Positions 23,084 through 30,821 of a stretch of 37,350 nt of DNA are shown piece by piece (position 1 is the stretch's first letter; each line of letters opens with the position of its first letter). The stretch covers positions 1 through 37,350 of the forward strand of contig JAMPFF010000027.1 of assembly GCA_023664605.1 (NCBI GenBank). Direction: 5' to 3'. Made by a program: the position numbers and the translations under genes. Source of the DNA: Clostridium sp. (GTDB taxonomy: Bacteria > Bacillota > Clostridia > Lachnospirales > Lachnospiraceae). The notes under the pieces are model-generated. The model was not told the DNA's origin, searched no databases, and saw only the letters and a program-made list of their open reading frames with translations.

Positions 23084-24601
23084 ATGGCGAAAATCAATGT
23101 ATCGAATCTTACTTTCTGCTATGAGGGCAGTTTTGACAATATTTTTGAAAACGTGTCTTTTTCTGTTGATACGGACTGGAAACTTGGGTTTATCGGAAGA
23201 AACGGCAAGGGAAAGACGACTTTTTTAAATCTTTTAATGGGAAAATACGAGTATCACGGCAGCATACAGACCTCCGTGTCATTTGACTATTTTCCCTACC
23301 GGATAAGCGACGGGCAGATGAAAAGCTGCGCCGCCGATTTTTACGACGAGCTTGCGCCGAATTTAGAGTCGTGGAGAATCTTGATGGAAGTGGAAAAATT
23401 GGGAATGGACGCGGAGCTTCTATACCGTCCGTTTGAGACGCTTAGCCACGGGGAACGCACCAGAGTGATGCTTGCCGTTTTATTTTCCAGAGATAATTAT
23501 TTCTTATTAATCGACGAGCCGACCAATCATCTGGATAGAGAGTCGCGGGAGATAATCAAGGAATATCTGCGAAAAAAGCAGGGCTTTTTGCTGGTATCGC
23601 ATGACAGGGATTTGCTGGACGCCTGCGTGGACCATATTTTAGTGTTAAACAGGGTGTCCATCGAGGTGCAGAAAGGCAATTTTTCCTCCTGGTGGGAGAA
23701 TAAGAGCCGCATGGACGCCTTTCATGAGGCGGAAAATGAAAAGCACCGTAAAGAAATAGGCAAGCTGCAGGAAGCGGCAAGACGCGCCGACGGATGGGCG
23801 CAGAAAAATGAAAGAAACAAGATTGGATACGACCCGATTAAGGAACATGCTCATGGCATTGACCGGGGTTATATTGGAGCGCGGACAAAGGCGATGCAAA
23901 AGCGCGTTAAACAGATGCAGGTAAGAATGGCGCATGAAATCGAGGAAAAAGAGGGGCTTTTGCAGGATATTGAAAATCCGGCGGATTTAAAAATCATGCC
24001 GCTTGTCCATCATAAGGACGTCCTTATCCGGGCGCAGAAATACGGACTTTCCTACGGGGAACACAGCGTTTTGCAGGAGTTTGATTTTACGCTCCAGCAA
24101 GGCGAACGTGTGCTTTTACGCGGGGCAAACGGCAGCGGAAAGTCCAGTTTTATTAAAGCGGTCTTACGAAGATGCGGGGCGCAGGAGACGGAAAATACTA
24201 TGGCAGAAAGCGGTATTTTGCAGACCGCAAGCGGGCTTATTATATCTTATGTAAACCAAGATGCTTCATACTTGCAAGGAAATTTAAAGGAGTTCTGCCT
24301 GCGGGAGAGTCTGGATGAGAGCCTGCTAAAAGCCATTCTGCGCCAGCTTGATTTGGAGCGCGTCCAGTTTGGCAAACGGATGGAGGAATATTCGGAGGGG
24401 CAGAAGAAAAAGGTATTGATTGCCGCCAGTCTGCTAAAGCGCGCGCATCTGTATATCTGGGATGAGCCGCTAAATTATATCGACGTTTTTTCCCGGATGC
24501 AGATAGAAGAACTTATCCTGCGCTATCAGCCGACGATGTTATTGGTGGAGCATGACGTGCGTTTCCAGGAGAAAGTGGCGACAAGGGTGGTGGAGTTTTG
24601 A
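23084..24601 (+). CDS. ABC-F ribosomal protection protein, Lsa-like
   Basis: A 505-residue soluble ABC protein with two nucleotide-binding domains and no membrane segment; ABC-F proteins of this type bind the ribosome and displace antibiotics. Domain 1 has Walker A GRNGKGKTT, signature LSHGE and Walker B LLIDEPTNHLD. Domain 2 has GANGSGKSS, YSEGQ and the degenerate Walker B IWDEPLNYID. The linker of about 75 residues (about 210-290) is helical and basic. The start MAKINVSNLTFCYEGSFDNI is typical of Lsa proteins, which give resistance to lincosamides, streptogramin A and pleuromutilins. The resistance spectrum of this one cannot be told. The leader suggests antibiotic-induced attenuation. Confidence 0.93.
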   Translation: MAKINVSNLTFCYEGSFDNIFENVSFSVDTDWKLGFIGRNGKGKTTFLNLLMGKYEYHGSIQTSVSFDYFPYRISDGQMKSCAADFYDELAPNLESWRILMEVEKLGMDAELLYRPFETLSHGERTRVMLAVLFSRDNYFLLIDEPTNHLDRESREIIKEYLRKKQGFLLVSHDRDLLDACVDHILVLNRVSIEVQKGNFSSWWENKSRMDAFHEAENEKHRKEIGKLQEAARRADGWAQKNERNKIGYDPIKEHAHGIDRGYIGARTKAMQKRVKQMQVRMAHEIEEKEGLLQDIENPADLKIMPLVHHKDVLIRAQKYGLSYGEHSVLQEFDFTLQQGERVLLRGANGSGKSSFIKAVLRRCGAQETENTMAESGILQTASGLIISYVNQDASYLQGNLKEFCLRESLDESLLKAILRQLDLERVQFGKRMEEYSEGQKKKVLIAASLLKRAHLYIWDEPLNYIDVFSRMQIEELILRYQPTMLLVEHDVRFQEKVATRVVEF

Positions 24602-24694
24602 TATTTTTCCAATTTTCCAGTTGAATTATAAGTCATTTTCATGTAAAATAATAATAATTGGATAAGCTTCATGATACAAAGTGTGAAAGGATGG

Positions 24695-24832
24695 ATGAGC
24701 AGTATGGAAAGTGGAGCAGGATTTTTATTATTAGCAGGCGGTCTGGTAGTAGTTTTGATACCCGTTGTCATTTCGGTAGTATCAGCGGTTGTGTCCGGTA
24801 TAGCGGCGGCTGTGGATGATGAGGAAGACTAA
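24695..24832 (+). CDS. 45-residue single-span membrane protein
   Basis: A small frame: MSSMESGAGF, then a hydrophobic stretch of about 30 residues rich in Val, Leu, Ile, Gly and Ala (FLLLAGGLVVVLIPVVISVV), then DDEED at the C-terminus. GAAAGG precedes the ATG; ATG 24704 is another possible start. The pattern suggests a small integral membrane protein with an acidic tail. The stop is followed immediately by element copy C. I do not recognise a family. Confidence 0.6.
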   Translation: MSSMESGAGFLLLAGGLVVVLIPVVISVVSAVVSGIAAAVDDEED

Positions 24833-24918
24833 GTTGAAAGAATTGCATTCTTTCAACTGCAAGTTTGTACCAACGCTTATAGCGTTCGGACACATAAACT
24901 CGCAGGTTGAGGAAGGGG
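24833..24918 (+). repeat. Two-hairpin leader element, copy C (before the 60-residue protein)
   Basis: First hairpin GTTGAAAGAAT-TGC-ATTCTTTCAAC (24833-24857). Second hairpin (24859-24903), arms GCAAGTTTGT/ACATAAACTCGC and inner AACGC/GCGTT. The tail AGGTTGAGGAAGGGG (24904-24918) is the ribosome binding site of the gene starting at 24926. The first hairpin is identical in arms to copy B. Confidence 0.72.
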
Positions 24919-24925
24919 TTTGATT

Positions 24926-25105
24926 ATGGATATGAATACTTTCCGGTATCAGGTGGAAAGTATTGACGGCGATTATGCGAATTTGAGGCGCATTGATATC
25001 GAAAGCAACGAACTGAAACTGGTTGCGCGCGCGTTGCTGCCGCCGGATATTTCCGAGGGAACGAAGCTGCTGTATGAATATATGCAGTATGAAATAATTA
25101 AATAG
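24926..25105 (+). CDS. Small cytosolic protein, possibly DUF3006-like
   Basis: A 59-residue frame starting MDMNTFRYQVESIDGDYANL and containing LLPPDISEGTKLLYEY. The pattern 'IDGDYANL ... LPPDISEGTKLLYE' recalls DUF3006 proteins (VDRIEGDYAVLE ... LPEGVKEGD), but the match is only by eye. AGGAAGGGG lies upstream of the ATG. It follows the small membrane protein and element C, and a good terminator follows. Confidence 0.6.
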   Translation: MDMNTFRYQVESIDGDYANLRRIDIESNELKLVARALLPPDISEGTKLLYEYMQYEIIK

Positions 25106-25122
25106 AAACAGGAAAAATGAAG

Positions 25123-25160
25123 CGCAGGTTCTTTGTAGAAGAAAGAATCTGCGTTTTTTA
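25123..25160 (+). terminator. Terminator upstream of spoVAA
   Basis: CGCAGGTTCTTT (25123-25134) and AAAGAATCTGCG (25142-25153) form a 12-pair stem with one G-U, then TTTTTT. Confidence 0.88.
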
Positions 25161-25180
25161 TTATGGAAAAAAATACAGCA

Positions 25181-25210
25181 TGTATAAAATTTTTACAACG
25201 ATAAATAATA
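25181..25210 (+). promoter_or_regulatory. Candidate forespore (sigma F/G) promoter of the spoVA genes
   Basis: TGTATA (25181-25186) and AATAATA (25204-25210) are 17 bases apart and resemble the TGAATA/CATACTA pattern of sigma G promoters. The -10 match is imperfect, but the spoVA genes of Bacillus are under sigma G. Confidence 0.35.
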
Positions 25211-25246
25211 GTAAACAACAGATAAAAATAGGGAAAGAGATACATT

Positions 25247-25882
25247 ATGTCAACCAATAACATCACACTATATATAAAAGCGCAGCAGAACGTGGAATTG
25301 CAGTCAGAGGATGTTTATGTAAAGGACATTGGAAAAATGACCTGTACGGACGAACAGACGCTGGCAAAGATAAAAACGATTAAGTTGCATCATTTTAAAA
25401 AAGATGAGACGAAAAGGACTGTTATCAGCATTTTAAAAGTGATAGAGGAAATTGAAAAGTCATTTCCGAACGTCAGCGTGGAGAGTCTGGGAGAAACGGA
25501 TATTTTAATAGAGCAGATAAACGTTAATAAGCATAAAGGCCCCGTGCAGACTGCTAAAATTATTTTTGTATCGCTTATCGCCTTTTTTGGAACGGCCTTT
25601 ACGATTATGGCGTTCCATAATGATATCGGGATTAATCAGGTATTTTCCAAAGTATATCAGATGGTGATGGGACAGATAAGCGACGGTTACGGGATACTGG
25701 AACTTTCTTATTCCATAGGGCTTGCGGTCGGCATTATTCTCTTTTTTAACCATATCGGAGGCAGGCGCATTACGAAAGACCCGACGCCGATTGAGGTGGA
25801 AATGCGCGTATATGAAACGGACGTCAACAAAGCGCTGATAGAGACGGCGGACAGGGAAGGAAAGAGTATCGATGTTAATTAG
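25247..25882 (+). CDS. spoVAA: Stage V sporulation protein AA
   Basis: A 211-residue membrane protein of the SpoVAA family, part of the complex linked to dipicolinate movement in spores. The N-terminal soluble part (about 1-95) is followed by two hydrophobic segments (about 102-122, IIFVSLIAFFGTAFTIMAF; and about 147-167, ILELSYSIGLAVGIILFF) and a C-terminal PTPIEVEMRVYE. AGGGAAAGAG precedes the start. It overlaps spoVAB by 11 bases. Confidence 0.9.
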   Translation: MSTNNITLYIKAQQNVELQSEDVYVKDIGKMTCTDEQTLAKIKTIKLHHFKKDETKRTVISILKVIEEIEKSFPNVSVESLGETDILIEQINVNKHKGPVQTAKIIFVSLIAFFGTAFTIMAFHNDIGINQVFSKVYQMVMGQISDGYGILELSYSIGLAVGIILFFNHIGGRRITKDPTPIEVEMRVYETDVNKALIETADREGKSIDVN

Positions 25883-26369
25883 GCAGATTTTTATGGGAGT
25901 ATTGGGGATAAGTTTTGGCTTCATTGTCTCGGGGGGCGTTTTTACGGTTCTGATTTCCGTCGGCCTCATACCGAGGTTTGCGGGGAAAATGCACATAGCC
26001 GGACATATCTTTGTGCTGGAAGAAATGGTTGTATTGGGAACGCTTGTGGGAGATTTTTGCAGCGTGTTTAGCGATTATGGACACATCGGGGAGTGGGCGC
26101 TTACGTGTCAACCGTTTGGAGAACATACGGGAGCGGTCTGGTATGCGGCGGGAAGCATTGTATTGATTGTCTTTGGTATTTTTTCGGGTATCTTTGTAGG
26201 GTGTCTGGCGCTTGCCATTGCGGAAATGCTCAATACGATACCTATTTTTTCCAGAAGAATCGGTTTCCGGCACGGGCTTGGTATCGCCATTCTTGCGGTC
26301 GCGCTCGGCAAACTGGCGGGGAGTTTGATTTATTTTACGCAGGCGGTTTATTTACATGGCGGTTCATAG
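25872..26369 (+). CDS. spoVAB: Stage V sporulation protein AB
   Basis: A 165-residue integral membrane protein with about four hydrophobic segments, containing GLIPRFAGKMH and ending in LAGSLIYFTQAVYLHGG, in agreement with SpoVAB. The start overlaps the end of spoVAA, with GGAAGGAAAG upstream, so the two are coupled. Expected to be in the inner forespore membrane. Confidence 0.9.
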   Translation: MLIRQIFMGVLGISFGFIVSGGVFTVLISVGLIPRFAGKMHIAGHIFVLEEMVVLGTLVGDFCSVFSDYGHIGEWALTCQPFGEHTGAVWYAAGSIVLIVFGIFSGIFVGCLALAIAEMLNTIPIFSRRIGFRHGLGIAILAVALGKLAGSLIYFTQAVYLHGGS

Positions 26370-26406
26370 GAACTTGAAAAAATAGAAAAAAGCGGAGGTA
26401 CGGGAT

Positions 26407-26880
26407 ATGAAACAGAATCAAAAAAGTATATTAGAGGAAGCAAAGAACCGGAAGTATCAAAAGCGTGTCAAAGAGGTGACACCCGCCAAAAATCTGCCAT
26501 GGCAGATGTTGAAGGCTTTTATCGTCGGCGGGATTATCTGTTGTATCGGACAGGGAATCTTAAATTATGCGACTAACAGCGCGGGTCTGGACAAAGAGAC
26601 AGCGGGCGCGTGGTGTTCCATGTTGTTAGTGCTTGCAAGCGTTGTGTTGACGGGTTTTAATATTTATCCAAAGCTGGTGGAGTGGGGCGGCGCAGGCGCG
26701 CTCGTGCCAATTACGGGATTTGCCAACTCGGTGTCCGCTCCCGCTATCGAATATAAAAAAGAAGGACAGGTATTCGGCATTGGCTGTAAAATCTTTACGA
26801 TTGCCGGACCGGTGATTCTTTATGGTATTTTTACAAGCTGGGTGTTAGGAGTGTTTTATTGGCTGCTTTCGCGGGTATAG
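26407..26880 (+). CDS. spoVAC: Stage V sporulation protein AC
   Basis: A 157-residue membrane protein. In Bacillus, SpoVAC acts as a mechanosensitive channel that releases dipicolinate during germination. Conserved blocks are PWQMLKAFIVGGIICCIGQG, GFNIYPKLVEWGGAGALVPI, TGFANSVSAPAIEYKKEGQV and FGIGCKIFTIAGPVILYGI. GGAGG lies before the ATG. Unusually, a strong terminator follows it and neither spoVAD nor spoVAE is found in the next 10 kb. Confidence 0.97.
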   Translation: MKQNQKSILEEAKNRKYQKRVKEVTPAKNLPWQMLKAFIVGGIICCIGQGILNYATNSAGLDKETAGAWCSMLLVLASVVLTGFNIYPKLVEWGGAGALVPITGFANSVSAPAIEYKKEGQVFGIGCKIFTIAGPVILYGIFTSWVLGVFYWLLSRV

Positions 26881-26887
26881 ATTAAAA

Positions 26888-26926
26888 AACAAGCCTCAAA
26901 TTGTAAAGAGAGAGGCTTGTTTTTAT
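26888..26926 (+). terminator. Terminator after spoVAC
   Basis: AACAAGCCTC (26888-26897) and GAGGCTTGTT (26912-26921), then TTT. It ends the spoVA group. Confidence 0.9.
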
Positions 26927-27008
26927 GATGCAGGAGCAATATACTTATATTAGTGCAAGTTGTTGATATGACGGAATAATAAGCAGAAACCGGAAAGCGA
27001 GGAGAAAA

Positions 27009-28238
27009 ATGATAGTAAAACCTACATATACACAGATAAAGGGAATTTTTAATACAGTCCGCGAAGCGGTGGGATATATTTCCAACCTGTCGGAAGAAAA
27101 TTATGCCCGGGTAATAGGAGTACTGTTAAGCGATTTAAGCGAGGCGGTAAAGGAAATTAATTTAAAGCTTTTGGATAATCTCAAGGTAAATTTTTGCGAT
27201 ATGGATTATTTAGAAGGAAAAGTAACGGATTATGCCGGCAAAGAGAAAGTGATAGAGCAATACGGACTGTGGCAGGAGACCATGCAGGAAGTGCTGGAAA
27301 GACAGTACAAGGCAGAAAATGTATGGGATGCAAAATTTATAAAATTGATGGACTATGTCAGGTATGTTGATTTTGACAGTATGGTGGAAAACGCTAAGAA
27401 TTCCTTGGATAAGCAGGGTGATTTAAGAAAAGAAGGATTTTGCCAATATTACCAAGGCTATAGCGATATGTGGGGAACCTTGGATATAGAAAATAACCGC
27501 TATGATGTGATAACCAACAGGGTTACCGCTTTGATGGAGCATCGGGAGGATTTTATATGGCTGTACCATAAATTGGGCGATTGGCGCTCCAAGCAGGTGC
27601 TTACCAGTATGCTGTATAGTTGGATTATCTTTGACAAGGATTATATTTTTGGAATGAAAGAAGCAAATTTTCCGGATTACTTTGATTTGGATTTGGTGAA
27701 ATGTGACGATAAAGAGGTCATCGTTGACCTGGGGGCGTGGATAGGCGATTCCATGTTAAATTATATTAATACATACGGCTGCTATCAGAAAATATATTGT
27801 TACGAGATTGATGAAGAAAATATGAAAAAGGTGAAAGCGAATCTGGGGGAATATCCCGATATTGAGTTTAGACGTAAGGGAGCGGGAAGCGAAAACGGCA
27901 GGATGTATGTGGACGGTTATATCGATTCAAGCTGCAATAGGGTAGTGGAGAAAAATACGGGGAAAGAGATAGAGATTGTCAGCATAGATGATGATATCGA
28001 CGAGAGGATAACCTTGATTAAGATGGATATTGAGGGAGCCGAACAAAAAGCCCTGTTAGGCTGCAGGCGCCATATACAGGAGGAAACGCCTAAACTGCTG
28101 ATTAGCGTCTATCATAACAATGAAGATATATGGAAAATTCCCAGAATGATAGAGGAAATAAAATCAGGTTACCGCTTTTATCTTAGGAGTAATGGAGAAC
28201 AATGGGGTCCGGCCGAGATTGTATTGTTTGCAATATAA
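27009..28238 (+). CDS. FkbM family methyltransferase with long N-terminal region
   Basis: A 409-residue protein. The C-terminal half (about 235-400) is an S-adenosylmethionine-dependent FkbM-type methyltransferase: VIVDLGAWIGDSMLNYI is motif I, YCYEIDEENMKKVKANL the acidic loop, ITLIKMDIEGAEQKALLGC the family signature. The first 230 residues are helical and do not resemble the usual short FkbM proteins. Such enzymes often methylate sugars or small molecules; the target here is not evident. AGGAGA lies before the ATG. It is monocistronic or reads into the glycosidase 42 bases later. Confidence 0.88.
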   Translation: MIVKPTYTQIKGIFNTVREAVGYISNLSEENYARVIGVLLSDLSEAVKEINLKLLDNLKVNFCDMDYLEGKVTDYAGKEKVIEQYGLWQETMQEVLERQYKAENVWDAKFIKLMDYVRYVDFDSMVENAKNSLDKQGDLRKEGFCQYYQGYSDMWGTLDIENNRYDVITNRVTALMEHREDFIWLYHKLGDWRSKQVLTSMLYSWIIFDKDYIFGMKEANFPDYFDLDLVKCDDKEVIVDLGAWIGDSMLNYINTYGCYQKIYCYEIDEENMKKVKANLGEYPDIEFRRKGAGSENGRMYVDGYIDSSCNRVVEKNTGKEIEIVSIDDDIDERITLIKMDIEGAEQKALLGCRRHIQEETPKLLISVYHNNEDIWKIPRMIEEIKSGYRFYLRSNGEQWGPAEIVLFAI

Positions 28239-28279
28239 CCGGATGTAAAAAATATATCACACAGTAAAGGAGTCTGCCA

Positions 28280-29584
28280 ATGGATAAAAACAGTTTTGCA
28301 CTGACGCCGCCGATGGGGTGGAACAGTTATGATTATTATGACACGACTGTCAATGAAGAACAGGTAAAAGCGAACGCGGATTTTATGGCGGCGCATTTAA
28401 AAGAGTTCGGATGGAAATATGTTGTGGTGGATATTGAATGGTATGCAAATGACGCGGGTACTATGCGGGAACGTTATCAATATATTCCGTTCGGGGATAT
28501 TGAAATGGATGAATACGGCAGATTAGTCCCAAGTCCGGCGCGCTTTCCCTCTTCGGCAGAGGGAAAGGGCTTTGCGCCGTTAGCGGATTATGTACATAAG
28601 CTGGGGTTAAAATTCGGGATTCATATTATGCGCGGCATTCCGCGGAAAGCGGCGCATGAAAACTGTCCTGTTTTGGGAGCGAAAGAAAAAGCGAACAGGA
28701 TAGCCGATCCGTCGTCTATCTGTCTCTGGAACCCGGATATGTACGGCGTTCGGGATACGGAGGACGGGCAGGCGTATTATGATTCGCTGCTTTCCCTGTA
28801 TGCGGGATGGGGCGTGGACTATATCAAATGCGATGATATCTGCGACAGCAGGCTCTATCGGGAGGAGCCTTTTTCCGGCTGGGAAGAAACAAGGATGCTG
28901 CACCGCGCTATCGCAAAATGCGGCAGAGAGATTGTACTCAGCCTTTCGCCGGGACCGGCGCATATTGAACGTGCGTGGGAATACTGCAAGTACGCTAATA
29001 TGTGGCGGATTACCGATGATTTCTGGGATGAATGGCGTTTATTAAAAGCGATGTTTGCGCGTTGTGAATTGTGGCAGGACCATGTGCGGGAAGGATGTTT
29101 CCCGGACTGCGATATGCTGCCGCTTGGCAGGCTGGACAAGGGCTTCGGACAGGAACGGGAAACGGGATTTACGAAAGAGGAACAAAAAACGATGATGACG
29201 CTCTGGTGTATGTTCCGTTCGCCGCTTATGATTGGGGCGGAACTGACGCTTATGGACGAATGGACGTTATCTCTTTTAACGAACCGGGATGTGCTTGCTA
29301 TGATGGATAAAACCTGTAAGGGTATGCAGCTTGTGCGGACGGATGAGCAGGCGGTCTGGAAAAATAAGGACAGCGCTTCCGGCAGGCTGTGCGTGGCGCT
29401 TTTTAATCTGGGCGATACGGACGCGCTGCTTTCAATAGGGCTTGACGAATTGCAGGAGGACTATCAGACGGGAGAAGAACAGGCGTTATATGAACTTTGG
29501 GATAAACAAAGCGCGAGTACGGCGGCGGGCAGGATAGAGGCGAAAGTGCCTGCGCATGGCGTGAAGCTTTACCGGGTCGGATAA
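28280..29584 (+). CDS. Alpha-galactosidase, glycoside hydrolase family 27
   Basis: A 434-residue retaining glycosidase expected to release alpha-galactose (or a related sugar) from oligosaccharides. The start LTPPMGWNSYDYY is the GH27 opening, VVVDIEWY the next strand, and GVDYIKCDD carries the nucleophile Asp185. WRITDDFWD (about 242-250) carries the acid/base Asp246 or Asp247. A C-terminal beta domain of about 100 residues follows. No signal peptide, so it acts in the cytosol. AAAGGAG is before the ATG. GH27 members also include beta-L-arabinopyranosidases, so the sugar is not certain. Confidence 0.93.
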   Translation: MDKNSFALTPPMGWNSYDYYDTTVNEEQVKANADFMAAHLKEFGWKYVVVDIEWYANDAGTMRERYQYIPFGDIEMDEYGRLVPSPARFPSSAEGKGFAPLADYVHKLGLKFGIHIMRGIPRKAAHENCPVLGAKEKANRIADPSSICLWNPDMYGVRDTEDGQAYYDSLLSLYAGWGVDYIKCDDICDSRLYREEPFSGWEETRMLHRAIAKCGREIVLSLSPGPAHIERAWEYCKYANMWRITDDFWDEWRLLKAMFARCELWQDHVREGCFPDCDMLPLGRLDKGFGQERETGFTKEEQKTMMTLWCMFRSPLMIGAELTLMDEWTLSLLTNRDVLAMMDKTCKGMQLVRTDEQAVWKNKDSASGRLCVALFNLGDTDALLSIGLDELQEDYQTGEEQALYELWDKQSASTAAGRIEAKVPAHGVKLYRVG

Positions 29585-29603
29585 AGGGCGGGGGAATAAA
29601 TGA

Positions 29604-30785
29604 ATGAAGTTAAAGACAGGAATAACCGTTGCAATATTGATGATATTCATAGGCTCATTATTGACTTTACAGGTAAAAGCAAGCGGAGGAGAACCGATAG
29701 AGGGAAGTAAGTTAGAAGAGTTTGAAAAAGAGGATGTACCTCTATTTGATGGCTTTGAGGAAATGGATTACTGCTTATTTTTGGAAACGAATGTTGAGCA
29801 TGGCGCAGCGGGTCATTATTACCGATATGGAATTTATGGGGATTTTGTCCGAACGGAACAAGAAGGGGAAGAGTTATTTTTTACTTTGAATGAAAAAGTC
29901 ATTGGAAGTAAGTTGGAATTATATACGCATGACGATTGGGATGATAACCTTGAGCCATTTATTCAAAATATATCTTCGGATTTAGAATGGTTTATTGTAA
30001 GACAGTATACGGATGCAGCAGCAAAATTGCATACAGATACGGCATATTATCAAGGAGAGAAGCAGGAACAAAAGGAATTGGGAAGAAGGGTAGAAACTGC
30101 GCTTTTTGAACTGCAAAGGAAAGCGGAGGATGGAACATATGAATTGATGGATGATGAAAAATTAAGGAGATGGGATGAAATAACCATGATTGCATGGGGA
30201 TGGGAAAACAGTTTATATGATTTTTTAAAAAGGAGTATCAGCGCCATCGACGAGTATGGAAAGTTAGCGGCGGTTGGTTCGCCGGATAATGCAAGCATCG
30301 GAATATACAGCATGGAGAGCGGAGAAGAGTTACAGCGTATAGAGATAGCAGATAGCATCGATACTGATTGGCCGCTCGAAATATCCCAGATGAAAGGAAA
30401 TGAAAAGAGCGGTTGGATTGTGTTTTCCAATGGGGATGTTACATATCGGATGACTTATCCTGACGGCAGTCTGGAGAAAATGGGAGAATTTATGTACAAC
30501 ACAACCTACTCGCCTGATGAAAAATACATTGCATATTGTACAGGTAATTGGGTCTTATATGATTTGTGGACAGTCCTGAAAGATGAAAAAAGACAGAAGT
30601 GGAATCAGATGCATGAACGATGGAATGCAGTTGGGAATGGCTGGTATGTAGAAGAATTGGAAACAGGAAAGAAAACATATATTCCTATTCCCATAGAAAC
30701 GCTGAATGTAGGATATGGACCGCTTGACGGCGGCAGATGTGTATGGTTTCAAAAAGATAAACTCTTCCAAATCCTCAATTCATAG
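29604..30785 (+). CDS. Exported protein of unknown function
   Basis: A 393-residue protein with an N-terminal signal peptide (MKLKTGITVAILMIFIGSLL followed by TLQVKASGG, cleavage near residue 28). The mature part is acidic and rich in Trp and Tyr. Near the C-terminus, YSPDEKYIAYCTGNWVLYDL looks like one blade of a WD40/PD40 beta-propeller. I do not recognise the family. The ribosome binding site (GGGCGGGGGAA) is about 10 bases upstream. Codon use is more AT-rich than the preceding glycosidase, so it may have a different origin. Confidence 0.7.
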   Translation: MKLKTGITVAILMIFIGSLLTLQVKASGGEPIEGSKLEEFEKEDVPLFDGFEEMDYCLFLETNVEHGAAGHYYRYGIYGDFVRTEQEGEELFFTLNEKVIGSKLELYTHDDWDDNLEPFIQNISSDLEWFIVRQYTDAAAKLHTDTAYYQGEKQEQKELGRRVETALFELQRKAEDGTYELMDDEKLRRWDEITMIAWGWENSLYDFLKRSISAIDEYGKLAAVGSPDNASIGIYSMESGEELQRIEIADSIDTDWPLEISQMKGNEKSGWIVFSNGDVTYRMTYPDGSLEKMGEFMYNTTYSPDEKYIAYCTGNWVLYDLWTVLKDEKRQKWNQMHERWNAVGNGWYVEELETGKKTYIPIPIETLNVGYGPLDGGRCVWFQKDKLFQILNS

Positions 30786-30821
30786 GAGAAAAAACATAAG
30801 CATTTTAGAAGGAGTAACACA

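Noticed and set aside
5462-24918. The repeated two-hairpin element as a metabolite riboswitch
   Set aside because: Genes behind the copies share no pathway, one copy has no gene, and there is no conserved loop core large enough for a ligand pocket by eye.
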